A stretch of 64,000 nucleotides of DNA from JALHMI01 sp964598535 (GCA_964598535.1 CAZRCI010000016.1:1-64000); one strand, 5' to 3'; positions 53,886 through 63,124 are shown, numbered from the stretch's first letter. Translations and numbers: made by a program. Notes: generated by a model from the letters alone, not told the origin.

Positions 53886-55205
53886 ATGGCTAACGCGTTA
53901 GAGCAGGCAATCGCGGACAAGAAGGCTGTCGTCGGAATCGTGGGCCTGGGGTACGTCGGGCTCCCCTTGATCCGGGCGTTCATCGCCGCCGGTTATCGGA
54001 CGATGGGCTTCGACGTCGACGCCTCGAAGGTCGAAAAGCTTCTGGCCGGGCAAAGCTACATCGGCCACATTCCCTCGGCCTGGATCAGCGACTGCGTGCA
54101 AAGCGGCAAGTTCACGCCCACGGCCGACATGAAACGCATGGCCGAGGCCGACGCGCTTTTGATCTGCGTGCCCACGCCGCTCTCCGACAGCCGCGACCCG
54201 GACCTCGCCTATGTCGAAGCCACGGCCGAACAGATCGCCGCGTCGCTACGGCCGGGGCAACTCGTCGTGCTCGAAAGCACCACATATCCGGGCACGACGC
54301 GCGACGTGGTGGTGCCGATTCTCAACAAGTCGGGCCTCAAGCTCGGCAGCGATTTCTATGTGGCCTATAGCCCCGAGCGCGAAGACCCTGGCAATCCCGA
54401 CTACACGGCCAGCGGCATTCCCAAGGTCGTCGGCGGCATGGACGCCACGAGCGCGCGGCTAGCCGAGTCCTTGTATTCCACGGCCGTGGTGAACATCGTG
54501 CCGGTCTCTAGCTGCGAAGTGGCCGAAGCCTGCAAGATCCTGGAAAACACCTATCGCTCGGTGAACATCGCGATGGTCAACGAGCTCAAGATGCTCTTCG
54601 ACCGCATCGGCATTGACGTTTGGGAAGTGATCGACGCGGCCAAGACCAAGCCCTTCGGCTTCCAAGCGTTCTATCCCGGCCCGGGCCTGGGCGGGCACTG
54701 CATTCCGATCGATCCGTTCTATCTGAGTTGGGTTGCCCGCAAGCACAACATGGCCACGCGATTCATCGAGGTGGCGGGCGAGATCAACACCAGCATGCCG
54801 CAATACGTGATTCATCGGCTGATGGACGCGTTGAACGAAGCGGGCAAGCCCGTCAAAGGAAGCAAAATCCTCGTTCTCGGCGTGGCCTACAAGAAAGACG
54901 TCGACGATCCGCGCGAAAGCCCGTCTTTTGAGCTTATGGAGCGCTTGCTCGCCGCGCATGCTAAGCTCTCTTACAACGACCCGCACGTGCCGCACCTACC
55001 CAAGATGCGGCATCACGATCTGCCGGCCATGGACAGCCAGGAGCTGACGCCCGAGCTGTTGGCCTCGCAAGATTGCGTGCTGATCGCCACCGACCACTCG
55101 GCCTACGACTACGACTTCATCGTCAAGCACGCAAAGCTCGTGATCGACACGCGCAACGCGACGAAGAAGGTTCGCGAGGGCCGGGAGAAAATTCGCAAAG
55201 CGTAA
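53886..55205 (+). CDS. UDP-sugar 6-dehydrogenase (WbpA/UDP-GlcNAc-dehydrogenase type)
   Basis: A 439-residue NAD-dependent UDP-sugar dehydrogenase that oxidises C6 to a uronate. The Rossmann motif is VGLGYVGLPL near residue 20, TTYPGTT near 140, and the catalytic Cys272 is in GPGLGGHCIPIDPFYLSW, the signature of the WbpA/WbpO group rather than Ugd. The C-terminal GVAYKKDVDDPRESPSFELMERL is typical. The next gene is UDP-glucuronate decarboxylase-like, so the in vivo substrate (UDP-GlcNAc or UDP-Glc) is unsettled. Likely supplies envelope polysaccharide precursors. Confidence 0.9.
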   Translation: MANALEQAIADKKAVVGIVGLGYVGLPLIRAFIAAGYRTMGFDVDASKVEKLLAGQSYIGHIPSAWISDCVQSGKFTPTADMKRMAEADALLICVPTPLSDSRDPDLAYVEATAEQIAASLRPGQLVVLESTTYPGTTRDVVVPILNKSGLKLGSDFYVAYSPEREDPGNPDYTASGIPKVVGGMDATSARLAESLYSTAVVNIVPVSSCEVAEACKILENTYRSVNIAMVNELKMLFDRIGIDVWEVIDAAKTKPFGFQAFYPGPGLGGHCIPIDPFYLSWVARKHNMATRFIEVAGEINTSMPQYVIHRLMDALNEAGKPVKGSKILVLGVAYKKDVDDPRESPSFELMERLLAAHAKLSYNDPHVPHLPKMRHHDLPAMDSQELTPELLASQDCVLIATDHSAYDYDFIVKHAKLVIDTRNATKKVREGREKIRKA

Positions 55206-55233
55206 CTCAATTTCGCGATCATCTCGCTCCTGT

Positions 55234-56208
55234 ATGGCATCGCATAAACGTATTCTGGTGACCGGCGGAGCGGGCTTTCTCGGCTCGTATCTTTGCGAAC
55301 GGCTCGTCGCTGAAGGGCACGACGTCATCTGTCTGGACAACTTCTTCACCAGCCAGAAGTCGAACGTCGCGCACCTGTTGGGCGAGCGCAACTTCGAGCT
55401 CGTGCGCCACGACGTGACGCAGCCCATCTGGCTCGAAGTCGACGAGATCTATAACCTGGCGTGCCCCGCCTCGCCGGGGCATTACCAGTTCAACCCGATC
55501 AAGACGACCAAAACCTCGGTGCTCGGCGCGATCCACGTGTTGGGCATGGCCAAACGCTGCAAGGCCAAGGTCCTGCAGGCCTCGACCAGCGAGGTCTATG
55601 GCGATCCGGAGGTCCACCCGCAAACCGAGGACTATCGCGGCGCCGTGAACCCGATCGGCCTCCGCGCTTGCTACGACGAAGGCAAACGCATCGCCGAAAC
55701 GCTGTTCATGGATTACTGGCGAACCAACGGGGTGAATATTCGCATCGTGCGGATCTTCAACACCTATGGCGAGCGAATGCATCCGTATGACGGCCGCGTC
55801 GTGTCGAACTTCATCCGCCAGGCCCTCAGCGGCGAAGACATCACCATCTTCGGCCAAGGCGACCAGACCCGCTCGTTCTGCTATCGCGACGATCTGGTCG
55901 ACGGCATCATGCGGATGATGAACGGACCGGACGACTTCGTGGGGCCCGTGAACCTCGGCAACCCGGGCGAGTTTACGATTCTCGAACTTGCCAATTTGGT
56001 CCTGGAGCTTACCGGCTCGAAGTCGAAGCTCGTCTACAGGCCGCTACCGGCCGACGATCCCACGAAGCGCAAGCCGGACATCACGCTGGCCCGGCAACGC
56101 TTGGGCTGGGAACCGAAAGTGCCTTTGGCCGAAGGGCTAAAACGCACGATCGACTGGTTCCACACGATCGACCTGGCGGACTATCGCCCGCCCACGCCCA
56201 ATCATTGA
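55234..56208 (+). CDS. UDP-glucuronate decarboxylase-like NAD epimerase (SDR)
   Basis: A 324-residue extended SDR. The NAD motif is VTGGAGFLGSYLCERL (from residue 9), with the catalytic pair Y147 and K151 in RACYDEGKRIAE. The blocks FFTSQKSNVAHLLGERNFELVRHDVTQPIWLEVDEIYNLACPASP, ASTSEVYGDPEVHPQTEDYRG and NTYGERMHPYDGRVVSNFIRQAL are close to UDP-xylose synthase, which makes UDP-xylose from UDP-glucuronate. It starts 29 bp after the dehydrogenase gene and is probably cotranscribed with it. Confidence 0.9.
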   Translation: MASHKRILVTGGAGFLGSYLCERLVAEGHDVICLDNFFTSQKSNVAHLLGERNFELVRHDVTQPIWLEVDEIYNLACPASPGHYQFNPIKTTKTSVLGAIHVLGMAKRCKAKVLQASTSEVYGDPEVHPQTEDYRGAVNPIGLRACYDEGKRIAETLFMDYWRTNGVNIRIVRIFNTYGERMHPYDGRVVSNFIRQALSGEDITIFGQGDQTRSFCYRDDLVDGIMRMMNGPDDFVGPVNLGNPGEFTILELANLVLELTGSKSKLVYRPLPADDPTKRKPDITLARQRLGWEPKVPLAEGLKRTIDWFHTIDLADYRPPTPNH

Positions 56209-56246
56209 CGTGTGAGCGGAGGCCGCGGTGGCCGCGCCATGCGGAA

Positions 56247-56675
56247 TCAGCCGGCGAGCAGCCGCCTTCTCACCTGTCTCCAAGCGGCGCCGAATACCGT
56301 TACGCCGACGAGGACGCCCAACGCATCGGCGCCCCAATCCGCCACGTCGGCATGGCGACCGAAGTACGGCTGAGTAACCTCGTCGAGCACGCCCAAGATT
56401 AACAGCACGACGACGAGCCGTATCGCGATATGTCGATTCCACCGTCCATGAACCGCCAGCGCCAGCGAAGCCAAGAAGGCCAACACCGCGTAGGCCGTGA
56501 AATGCACGACCTTATCCGAGTTCTGAAACTTAAGCGGGTCTTGCACTTTGGGGATATGCGTCGCCGTGATCAGCGCCAACCAATAGAGCGCCAAAAGGAG
56601 CAGGCACCCGCGCGCGACCCAACGGCGTGGCGCGGCGGACATTTCCGAAACAATATCGTGAGAACTGGTATCCAT
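56247..56675 (-). CDS. VanZ-like integral membrane protein
   Basis: About 142 residues with four transmembrane helices: RGCLLLLALYWLALITATHIP, VVHFTAYAVLAFLASLALAVHG, IRLVVVLLILGVLDEVTQPYFG and ADWGADALGVLVGVTVFGAAW. The VanZ family pattern is D-K-V-V-H-F, E-V-T-Q and D-W-G-A-D-A-L-G. Such proteins are linked to glycopeptide (teicoplanin) resistance in one case; elsewhere the role is unknown. The start is uncertain: 56675 (MDTSSHD) is a choice among in-frame ATGs. Confidence 0.78.
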   Translation of the reverse strand: MDTSSHDIVSEMSAAPRRWVARGCLLLLALYWLALITATHIPKVQDPLKFQNSDKVVHFTAYAVLAFLASLALAVHGRWNRHIAIRLVVVLLILGVLDEVTQPYFGRHADVADWGADALGVLVGVTVFGAAWRQVRRRLLAG

Positions 56676-56780
56676 CAAAACCTGGAGCGGGGGGCGAATG
56701 AATTGCTCGGGCGGACCTGCTATAAAAATAAGGAAACGGTCCAACACTCACGCCGCCAATCCTCACACATCGCAACCGCT

Positions 56781-57551
56781 ATGGCAACCTCGACTACGTT
56801 CACCCCCGCCGAACTCTCCCGGTACGACGAAGACGGCTACGTTCTCGTCCCGCAGCTCTTCGACACCGACGAGGTGCAAAAGCTGCTGGCCTTCGCCAAA
56901 CACGACCAGGCACTGCTAGCAGGCGCCACGGGCCGCAAGGACGCCACCGGTCAGATCACCAAGCTCACGCTCTGGAACGAGGCCGGCGACGACCTGTACA
57001 GTATGTTCAGCCGCTCGCCGCGCATCGTCGACCGCATGGAGCAAATCCTGGGCGGCGAAGTCTATCACTATCACACCAAGATGATGCTCAAGGAGCCACT
57101 CGTAGGCGGCGCTTGGGAGTGGCATCAAGACTACGGCTACTGGTACTACAATGGCTGCCTTTATCCGCTCTTGGCAAGTTGCCTGATCGCCGTGGATCGG
57201 GCGACGCGCGAGAACGGCTGCCTGCAAGTCCTCAAAGGTTCGCATCACCTGGGACGCGTCGAGCACGGCAAGACCGGCGACCAAACCGGCGCCGACATGG
57301 AGATCGTCGACGCAGCGCTAGAACGTTTGCCGCTGGAGCATATCGAAGCCAACCCTGGCGATGCGTTGTTCTTTCACTGCAATCTGCTGCACCGCTCGGA
57401 TCAGAACACCTCACCGAATCCGCGCTGGTCGTTGATCTGCTGCTATAACGCCGCGCGTAACAATCCGTATAAAGAATCGCGCCATCCACGCTACACCCCG
57501 CTTAGCAAGGTTGACAGCGACGCGATCAAGAATTGGACCGCCCGGGGCTGA
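56781..57551 (+). CDS. Phytanoyl-CoA dioxygenase (PhyH) family protein
   Basis: A 256-residue Fe(II)/2-oxoglutarate dioxygenase. The metal triad is H115 and D117 in WEWHQDYGYWY, and H204 in NLLHRSDQN. The 2-oxoglutarate Arg is likely in NPRWSLICCYN. It starts with FTPAELSRYDEDGYVLVPQLFDTDEV, typical of bacterial PhyH. Bacterial members hydroxylate varied small molecules or halogen-free amino acids, so the substrate is open. The start at 56781 is chosen as the conserved sequence begins there, although the frame is open far upstream. Confidence 0.88.
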   Translation: MATSTTFTPAELSRYDEDGYVLVPQLFDTDEVQKLLAFAKHDQALLAGATGRKDATGQITKLTLWNEAGDDLYSMFSRSPRIVDRMEQILGGEVYHYHTKMMLKEPLVGGAWEWHQDYGYWYYNGCLYPLLASCLIAVDRATRENGCLQVLKGSHHLGRVEHGKTGDQTGADMEIVDAALERLPLEHIEANPGDALFFHCNLLHRSDQNTSPNPRWSLICCYNAARNNPYKESRHPRYTPLSKVDSDAIKNWTARG

Positions 57552-57611
57552 CGCCGCCCCGGATTTGGCGGCCTGCTCCCGGCCCCCCCTCACACATAGA
57601 AGCTGCGAAAG

Positions 57612-58433
57612 ATGCGACTCGGACTCATCAATTCCGCTTGGGTACAAGCCAATCGCCCGACCGACTTCGGTCTCAACGAAACCCAGCGGATCGGCTTCGA
57701 CGCCATCGATATCTTTACCGATCCGCTGACGCTCGACGTTCGCGAGCGGCGGCTGGTAAAAGACCGTTGTGACGAACTAAGTCTGCCGATCGTGTCGCTG
57801 CCGTGCGTGGCCGTGGGACTGATCGACTTCAACGAGAGCGTCCGCCAGTTCCATCTGGATCGGTGCGCCGCGTTTCTCGACCTGGCTTACGAATACCAGG
57901 CCAAAAACTTACTCCTGGTGATCGGCGAGTACATTTGGAACCGCGAGGTGATTCCACCAGCCGAACAGTGGCGGCTAGGTGTCGAGGCCGTGCAGATCCT
58001 CGGTCATCAGGCCGCCGACCTGGGCTTGGAAATCGCGCTCGAGCTGGAGCCGTTCCCGCTGTCGCTGATCAACGACGTCGACACGATGGAACGGTTTTTG
58101 GACGACGTGGGATTATCGAACGTGCTGGCGAATCTTGACATCTCGCACCTCGCATTATCGAAGGTCCCGGCCGAGGAGATCCGCTGCCTCCGTGGGCGCG
58201 TGGGACACGTGCATTTATCCGATTGCGACGGCAAAGTTCACGGCGACTTGCCGCCAGGACGCGGCGTGGTCGCGTTCGAGCCCTACCTGCGCGAGATTAA
58301 AGCCCTCGACCTCGGCCAGCGTACGATTTCCATCGAGCTCGAGTACTCCCCCGAGCCGGAACGGATCGTCGAGTGGGTTGAAGAAGCCTATCGCGAAACG
58401 GACAAGCTGATGCGCGCGGCGGGGTTACGATAG
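57612..58433 (+). CDS. Sugar phosphate isomerase/epimerase (AP endonuclease 2 fold)
   Basis: A 273-residue TIM-barrel protein of the xylose-isomerase-like/AP-endonuclease-2 family. Metal-site candidates are E130-type residues: IALELEPFPLSLINDVDTM, ANLDISHLALSKV, GHVHLSDCDGKVHGDLPPGRGVV, and SIELEYSPEPERIVEWVEE. The substrate is unknown; neighbours suggest carbohydrate metabolism. It is 60 bp after the PhyH gene and 4 bp before tadA, so the three may form one transcript. Confidence 0.85.
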   Translation: MRLGLINSAWVQANRPTDFGLNETQRIGFDAIDIFTDPLTLDVRERRLVKDRCDELSLPIVSLPCVAVGLIDFNESVRQFHLDRCAAFLDLAYEYQAKNLLLVIGEYIWNREVIPPAEQWRLGVEAVQILGHQAADLGLEIALELEPFPLSLINDVDTMERFLDDVGLSNVLANLDISHLALSKVPAEEIRCLRGRVGHVHLSDCDGKVHGDLPPGRGVVAFEPYLREIKALDLGQRTISIELEYSPEPERIVEWVEEAYRETDKLMRAAGLR

Positions 58434-58437
58434 CGCC

Positions 58438-58896
58438 ATGCACGAATACTTCATGCAACTTGCCCTGGCCGAGGCCGAGGCCGCCTTCGCCGAAGACGAA
58501 GTGCCGATCGGAGCGATCATCGTGCGCAACGATCGCGTCATCGCCGCGGCCCACAATCAACGCGAGCAATTACGCGATCCCACGGCTCATGCCGAGATGA
58601 TCGCCATTACCCAAGCCGCGCAGCAAATGGAGAGCTGGCGTCTGGAGGACTGCACGCTTTACGTCACGCTGGAGCCGTGCCCCATGTGTGCGGGCGCGAT
58701 CCTTCAAGCTCGTATTCCCACGGTCGTCTATGGCGCTCCGGACCCCAAGGCCGGAGCCGTCCACACGCTCTACCAGCTCCTGGCCGATCCGCGGCTCAAC
58801 CATCGCCCTCAAACCGTTTCAGGCGTGCTTCTAGAGCCCTGTGGACAAATCCTGACGCGATTCTTCCAAGCGAAACGGGCCTTAGGTAAGAAATAG
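58438..58896 (+). CDS. tadA: tRNA-specific adenosine deaminase
   Basis: A 152-residue zinc deaminase that makes inosine at position 34 of tRNA-Arg(ACG). The zinc site is HAEMIAITQA and EPCPMCAGAI (the H/C/C ligands and catalytic Glu). The start EYFMQLALAEAEAAFAEDEVPIGAIIV is typical. It starts 4 bp after the isomerase gene. The C-terminal part is normal for TadA. Confidence 0.94.
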   Translation: MHEYFMQLALAEAEAAFAEDEVPIGAIIVRNDRVIAAAHNQREQLRDPTAHAEMIAITQAAQQMESWRLEDCTLYVTLEPCPMCAGAILQARIPTVVYGAPDPKAGAVHTLYQLLADPRLNHRPQTVSGVLLEPCGQILTRFFQAKRALGKK

Positions 58897-59024
58897 CGGC
58901 TAACGGTCTGTTATTCAGTCCGATTGTTCCGCTGGATGCCTGGTAATCCGCGTCGTATGATCGAGTGTCAAGTTGGCGATTATTTTCTCCGTGCAGCTTG
59001 TCCCAATCCACCGTCGGAAACCAG

Positions 59025-61184
59025 ATGATCACTTTTGCACGCGTGCTGCTCTGGGCGTTCTGTTTCGCGGCCGTAGCTTTGTGTTCACGCGCGGCACACG
59101 CCGGCGGCGGCCCAGAGAATGTGGTGGTGGTGGTAAACGCCAATAGCTGGGCGTCGCTCACGATCGCCAATGAGTTCATCGCGCTGCGTAAAATTCCACC
59201 CGGCAACGTGGTGTACCTCGGATGGTCCGGCGCCGAAGCGGCCAGTGGCGAGCTGTTCCGCCAGCAAGTGCTGGGCCCCGTCTTTCAGGCCATCGAAGCC
59301 CGAGGCCTGGCGCCGCAGATCGACTACATCGTGTACTCGAGCGATTTTCCGTTTCTGATCAACACGCAGCCGGACTACCCGAAGGAGATGAAGTTTCCGC
59401 AAATCGCCACGCCGCGGATGTCGATCAACTCGGCCACCTATTTGTGGAACTTGTTCGCCAGCAAGTCGTCCCACGTGCTCGAACTGAACGTCAATCAGTA
59501 CATGCGAAACTTCTCGAACGTCTCGCAAAAGCTCGTTCGTCAAACCGATCCGCCGACGCACGGATTTCGCAGTTGGTACGGCTGGGGCGCCGATGGGCAA
59601 CTGCGCGAAGGAGGCGGCCTACCCTGCATGCTCTCCACGATGCTGGCCTATACCAGCGGTCGCGGCAACTCGGTGAGCGAAGCCCGCAGCTATCTCCAGC
59701 GCAGCGCCGCGGCCGATGGCACCTTTCCCAAAGGCACGATCTACTTTACCCGCACCGACGACGTTCGCAGCACCTCGCGACAGGATGAAGTCGCCAGCGC
59801 CATCGCCGAACTCGAAAAGCTGGGCGTCGCGGGACGCATCGTGAACACGGCGATGCCGATGCAGGCGTCAGACGTCCAGGGGCTCATCTCGGGCGTCGAC
59901 AAATTCTCCTGGGAGGCGACTCGCAGCACGATCCTGCCCGGAGCGATTTGCGACAACTTGACGAGCTTCGGGGGAATTCTGGAGTTCCGCGCCAGCCAAA
60001 CCCCGCTTACCGAATTTCTTCGCTATGGCGCCGCCGGTGCGGCGGGCACGGTCGTCGAACCGCTTTCGATTCCCCAGAAGTTTGCCTCTCCCAACATTTT
60101 CGTCCACTACGCGCGCGGCTGTTCGCTGGCCGAGGCCTACTATCAATCGGTGTTCGCTCCGGCCCAGGTGCTGATCGTTGGCGACCCGCTCTGCCAGCCG
60201 TGGGCCAACATTCCCGAGGTCAGCGTCGATGGTCTCGAGCCGCAGGGCAAGGTCTCCGGCACGCTCACGCTGTCGCCCCGGGCAAAGTTCCCGCAAGGCG
60301 GCGAGGTTGCCCGCTATGAGCTATTCGTCGACGGCCGGCGAGCCACCACCGTCAAGGCCGGCGAGCCGCTCGTTTGGAACTCAACCATCGACTGCGATGG
60401 CTATCACGAGCTGCGCGTCGTGGCCATCGCAGCCGGACCGATCGAAACGCAAGGGCGACTGATTGTTCCGGTATTGGTCGCCAACGCTCAACGCACCGCC
60501 GTCCTGGCGACACGGCCGGAAAAGAGCGTCCGTTGGGGCGAAACGTTGCAGGTCGCGGCCCAGGCTGCCGGCGCCAAACAGATCCATGTGCTGAACAATG
60601 GCCGGCTGCTCGGCACGATCCAAGGCGAGCGCGGCGCGGTGCAAGTCGATCCGCGCGCACTCGGGCTGGGACGAGTAGAATTGCAAGCGATTGCCATCGA
60701 CGGCACCACTTCACGCGACCGCATTACCCCGCCTCCAGTCGTGCTCGACGTGCAGCCCGCCGCGCCGTTACCATCGCTATCCGGTAGCGCCGCGGAATTA
60801 TTGCCCGGCATGATGCTCCGCCTGGCAAACAAACGACTCGTACCGATCCAAGAGACGCAAGAGCCAACGTGGCTGGCCAGCAACGGCGTGGGAACCGACC
60901 AGCCATTCGTCTTCCAGGGCTTCTTCGATGTTCCCACCGACGATGTCTACCAGTTCCAACTTTGGCACTATGGTTCGCTGGAGCTACAAATCGACAGCGC
61001 GCCGCTCTATCGCAGCCGTGAGGGAAAGTACGAGCAGCGTTTCGCCCCCGTCAATCTGGCGGCCGGGATGCACCGCCTCACGGTGAGCGGGCACACCGGC
61101 AAAGAAGCCCGCCTGCGAATTCTCTTCGGCGGGCCCGGCGCCGCTCCGCTCGACGGCCAACGCTTTCGTCATCCCAAAGAATAA
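59025..61184 (+). CDS. Exported TIGR03790 protein with C-terminal PA14-like domain
   Basis: A 719-residue protein. It has a signal peptide (VLLWAFCFAAVALCSRAAHAGG), then the TIGR03790 domain (GGPENVVVVVNANSWASLTIANEFIALRKIPPGNVVYL and DYIVYSSDFPFLINT, and VEPLSIPQKFASPNIFVHYARGCSLAEAYYQSV). A beta region follows (GTLTLSPRAKFPQGGEVARYELFVDGRR), then a PA14-like domain near residue 615 (VFQGFFDVPTDDVYQFQLWHYGSLELQI). TIGR03790 proteins are known from planctomycetes, acidobacteria and verrucomicrobia, with no proven role. The PA14 end suggests carbohydrate binding. The start at 59025 is set by the signal peptide. Confidence 0.82.
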   Translation: MITFARVLLWAFCFAAVALCSRAAHAGGGPENVVVVVNANSWASLTIANEFIALRKIPPGNVVYLGWSGAEAASGELFRQQVLGPVFQAIEARGLAPQIDYIVYSSDFPFLINTQPDYPKEMKFPQIATPRMSINSATYLWNLFASKSSHVLELNVNQYMRNFSNVSQKLVRQTDPPTHGFRSWYGWGADGQLREGGGLPCMLSTMLAYTSGRGNSVSEARSYLQRSAAADGTFPKGTIYFTRTDDVRSTSRQDEVASAIAELEKLGVAGRIVNTAMPMQASDVQGLISGVDKFSWEATRSTILPGAICDNLTSFGGILEFRASQTPLTEFLRYGAAGAAGTVVEPLSIPQKFASPNIFVHYARGCSLAEAYYQSVFAPAQVLIVGDPLCQPWANIPEVSVDGLEPQGKVSGTLTLSPRAKFPQGGEVARYELFVDGRRATTVKAGEPLVWNSTIDCDGYHELRVVAIAAGPIETQGRLIVPVLVANAQRTAVLATRPEKSVRWGETLQVAAQAAGAKQIHVLNNGRLLGTIQGERGAVQVDPRALGLGRVELQAIAIDGTTSRDRITPPPVVLDVQPAAPLPSLSGSAAELLPGMMLRLANKRLVPIQETQEPTWLASNGVGTDQPFVFQGFFDVPTDDVYQFQLWHYGSLELQIDSAPLYRSREGKYEQRFAPVNLAAGMHRLTVSGHTGKEARLRILFGGPGAAPLDGQRFRHPKE

Positions 61185-61269
61185 CCGCGGTTTCCGGGGG
61201 CTGAAACGACTGGCGCCAGCGGGTACGATGGAGGACTGTCCTTTGCCCCTCGAACCGGAGCCCGCCAAC

Positions 61270-62196
61270 ATGCCTTGCCGCCTGCTGCTCGCCGTTGCCG
61301 CTGCCTGCGCCTTGCTGACCCCCGCCCTGGCCTCTGACCTGACCGTCGAAGACACCCCCGGCGGCGTGGCCGTAAAGATCGACGGAAAGCCGTTCGCCGA
61401 ATACCTGATCAAGAGCGGCAGCAAGCCTATCGTCTGGCCGATTTACGGCCCCACGGGCAAGCTCATGACGCGCAGTTGGCCCATGGACGACACCGTCGCA
61501 ACGGAAAAAGACCGAGACCACATTCACCAGCGTTCGCTGTGGTTGACGCATGGAGATGTAAACGGCATTGACTTTTGGAGCGAAGGCAAAGGTCGAATCG
61601 AGCACCGCGAATTCGTGAACAAGAGCGGCGGCAACGAAGCCGTGCTCGTCACGAAGAACGACTGGGTCAGCCCCGACGGCAAAAAAATCTTGGAAGACGA
61701 ACGAACGTTTACTTTCGGGGGCGATGAAGACGCCCGTTGGATCGATGTCGATGTGGTGCTCAAAGCCACCGAAGGCCCGGTCGTCTTTGGCGATACGAAA
61801 GAAGGCTCGTTTGGCGTGCGCGTGCCGTCGAGCGTTCGCGCCGAGTCGCTCAAAGGCGGCAAGATCGTCAATAGCGATGGAAAAGTGAATCTCGCCGCCT
61901 GGGGCAAACCCGCCGCTTGGGTTGACTATTACGGTCCCATCGACGGCGAAACCCTGGGGATCGCAATCCTCAATCACCCCTCGAGTTTCCGCTATCCCAC
62001 GCCCTGGCACGTGCGCACGTACGGGCTGTTTGCCGCCAATCCGTTTGGCCTTTCTGATTTCACCGGAGGCAAGCAGCAAGGCGAATACACGCTGCCCCAG
62101 GGCGAATCGCTTCGACTTCGGCACCGCGTGCTGCTGCATAAGGGAGACGAGAAAGCGGGCCGCGTTGCCGAAGCCTTCTCGGCATACGCCCAATAG
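61270..62196 (+). CDS. Exported DUF6807 (PmoA-like) protein
   Basis: A 308-residue protein with a signal peptide (CRLLLAVAAACALLTPALAS). The family pattern is visible: FAEYLIKSGSKPIVWPIYGPTGKLMTRSWPM, DHIHQRSLWLTHGDVNGIDFW, and GETLGIAILNHPSSFRYPTPWHVRTYGLFAANPFGLSDF. These proteins have beta-sandwich folds and are annotated as methane-oxygenase PmoA-like, a name that does not mean they bind methane. They are common in planctomycetes and often sit near sugar-related genes, as here. The start at 61270 is set by the signal peptide. Confidence 0.85.
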   Translation: MPCRLLLAVAAACALLTPALASDLTVEDTPGGVAVKIDGKPFAEYLIKSGSKPIVWPIYGPTGKLMTRSWPMDDTVATEKDRDHIHQRSLWLTHGDVNGIDFWSEGKGRIEHREFVNKSGGNEAVLVTKNDWVSPDGKKILEDERTFTFGGDEDARWIDVDVVLKATEGPVVFGDTKEGSFGVRVPSSVRAESLKGGKIVNSDGKVNLAAWGKPAAWVDYYGPIDGETLGIAILNHPSSFRYPTPWHVRTYGLFAANPFGLSDFTGGKQQGEYTLPQGESLRLRHRVLLHKGDEKAGRVAEAFSAYAQ

Positions 62197-62474
62197 CCTT
62201 GAAGACCCGTCAGTTGGTCTTGTTCGCACGCACAGCCCACGTTCGTGTCTGACGGCGCTTGCACCAACTCCGTTCGCAACGAGCAAACTTTAGCTCAACG
62301 AACGAGTCGCGCGCATTTTTCCATCTCAACCAATTTTACCCTCCTTATTGCAGGAGGGGTGGGATTTAGGCCGATAGCAATCTTGGCGATTCAATCGCCT
62401 AGATTATCTATCCCGCACGAGAGCCGTCATTCTACCCAAGCCCTCTGCGAGCCCCTTAGGAGATTCACACGCCC

Positions 62475-62768
62475 ATGGTCACCAGTTCCGCGGTGATACA
62501 AACCTTGGACGATTTGCGATTCTACGTCAAAAACATCCTCTGCCTGGAGAACCAACTCGAGATCGACGCGTTTCCTTTGACCGAACGAACCTTGGTTCGC
62601 ACAAATCGGCCCTGTGGCATGATGTTTTGCCTGCATGGCCCGCGAGCGGTCAGGTTGTCGGCAATCTGGGAGACAGAACGCAATACGGTCCTGTTCTACG
62701 ATCAGACCGGTGAGCGGTTTCGCAAGGTGCAACTTGCCGAAGCACCGAGTCTGACTGGCGATGCCTGA
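62475..62768 (+). CDS. Small conserved planctomycete protein upstream of csrA
   Basis: A 97-residue protein: TLDDLRFYVKNILCLENQLEIDAFPL, then RTNRPCGMMFCLHGPRAVRLSAIWETERNTVLFYDQTGERFRKVQLAEAP. The pattern resembles planctomycete small hypotheticals with a P-C-G-x-x-F-x-x-x-G-P-R core and an I-L-F-Y-D-x-x-G-x-R-F end. It has no membrane or export signal. AGGAG lies about 12 nt before the ATG. The function is unknown. It is 170 bp before csrA, which has its own promoter. Confidence 0.72.
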   Translation: MVTSSAVIQTLDDLRFYVKNILCLENQLEIDAFPLTERTLVRTNRPCGMMFCLHGPRAVRLSAIWETERNTVLFYDQTGERFRKVQLAEAPSLTGDA

Positions 62769-62864
62769 TGTCTGCTCGACCCGTCATGGATGTCGGCGAG
62801 CGACATTCGGCGGAAACGAGCGATGCAACGTGCGCGACAACTCTGCGATGAGAAAAATCCGCGC

Positions 62865-62893
62865 TTGACCTCCGCGGACCTAAGTAGTATACA
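62865..62893 (+). promoter_or_regulatory. Sigma-70-type promoter of csrA
   Basis: TTGACC (62865-62870) and TATACA (62888-62893), 17 bp apart, about 45 bp before csrA. The leader contains AGGGAGG (62925-62931), an A-N-GGA-type CsrA site that overlaps the ribosome-binding site. Confidence 0.65.
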
Positions 62894-62938
62894 TAATTTC
62901 ACTAATACAAATTTCGATCATACAGGGAGGTACGGTCC

Positions 62939-63124
62939 ATGTTGGTTCTGTCCCGGCGCGAGCGCGAGCGAATCAAGCTCGGTGACTCGATCGTGGTGAC
63001 GGTCGTACGAGTCGCAGGCGATAAAGTACGACTGGGTATCGAAGCCCCACCTCACGTGCTGGTGCTTCGCGACGAGTTGGAGCCGCGCACCGGCGCGGAA
63101 ACAGCGGCGTCCCAAGAGCACTAG
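62939..63124 (+). CDS. csrA: Carbon storage regulator CsrA
   Basis: A 61-residue RNA-binding protein that blocks translation by binding GGA motifs near ribosome-binding sites. The sequence MLVLSRRERERIKLGDSIVVTVVRVAGDKVRLGIEAPPHVLVLRDEL has the RNA-contact R near residue 6-7 region and the conserved V-R-x-G-I-x-A-P core with R38-H-type C-end replaced by H-V-L-V-L-R. Its own ribosome-binding site (GGGAGG) is a GGA motif, so self-repression is plausible. A dispersed repeat begins at its TAG stop. FliW, the usual CsrA antagonist, is not nearby. Confidence 0.93.
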   Translation: MLVLSRRERERIKLGDSIVVTVVRVAGDKVRLGIEAPPHVLVLRDELEPRTGAETAASQEH

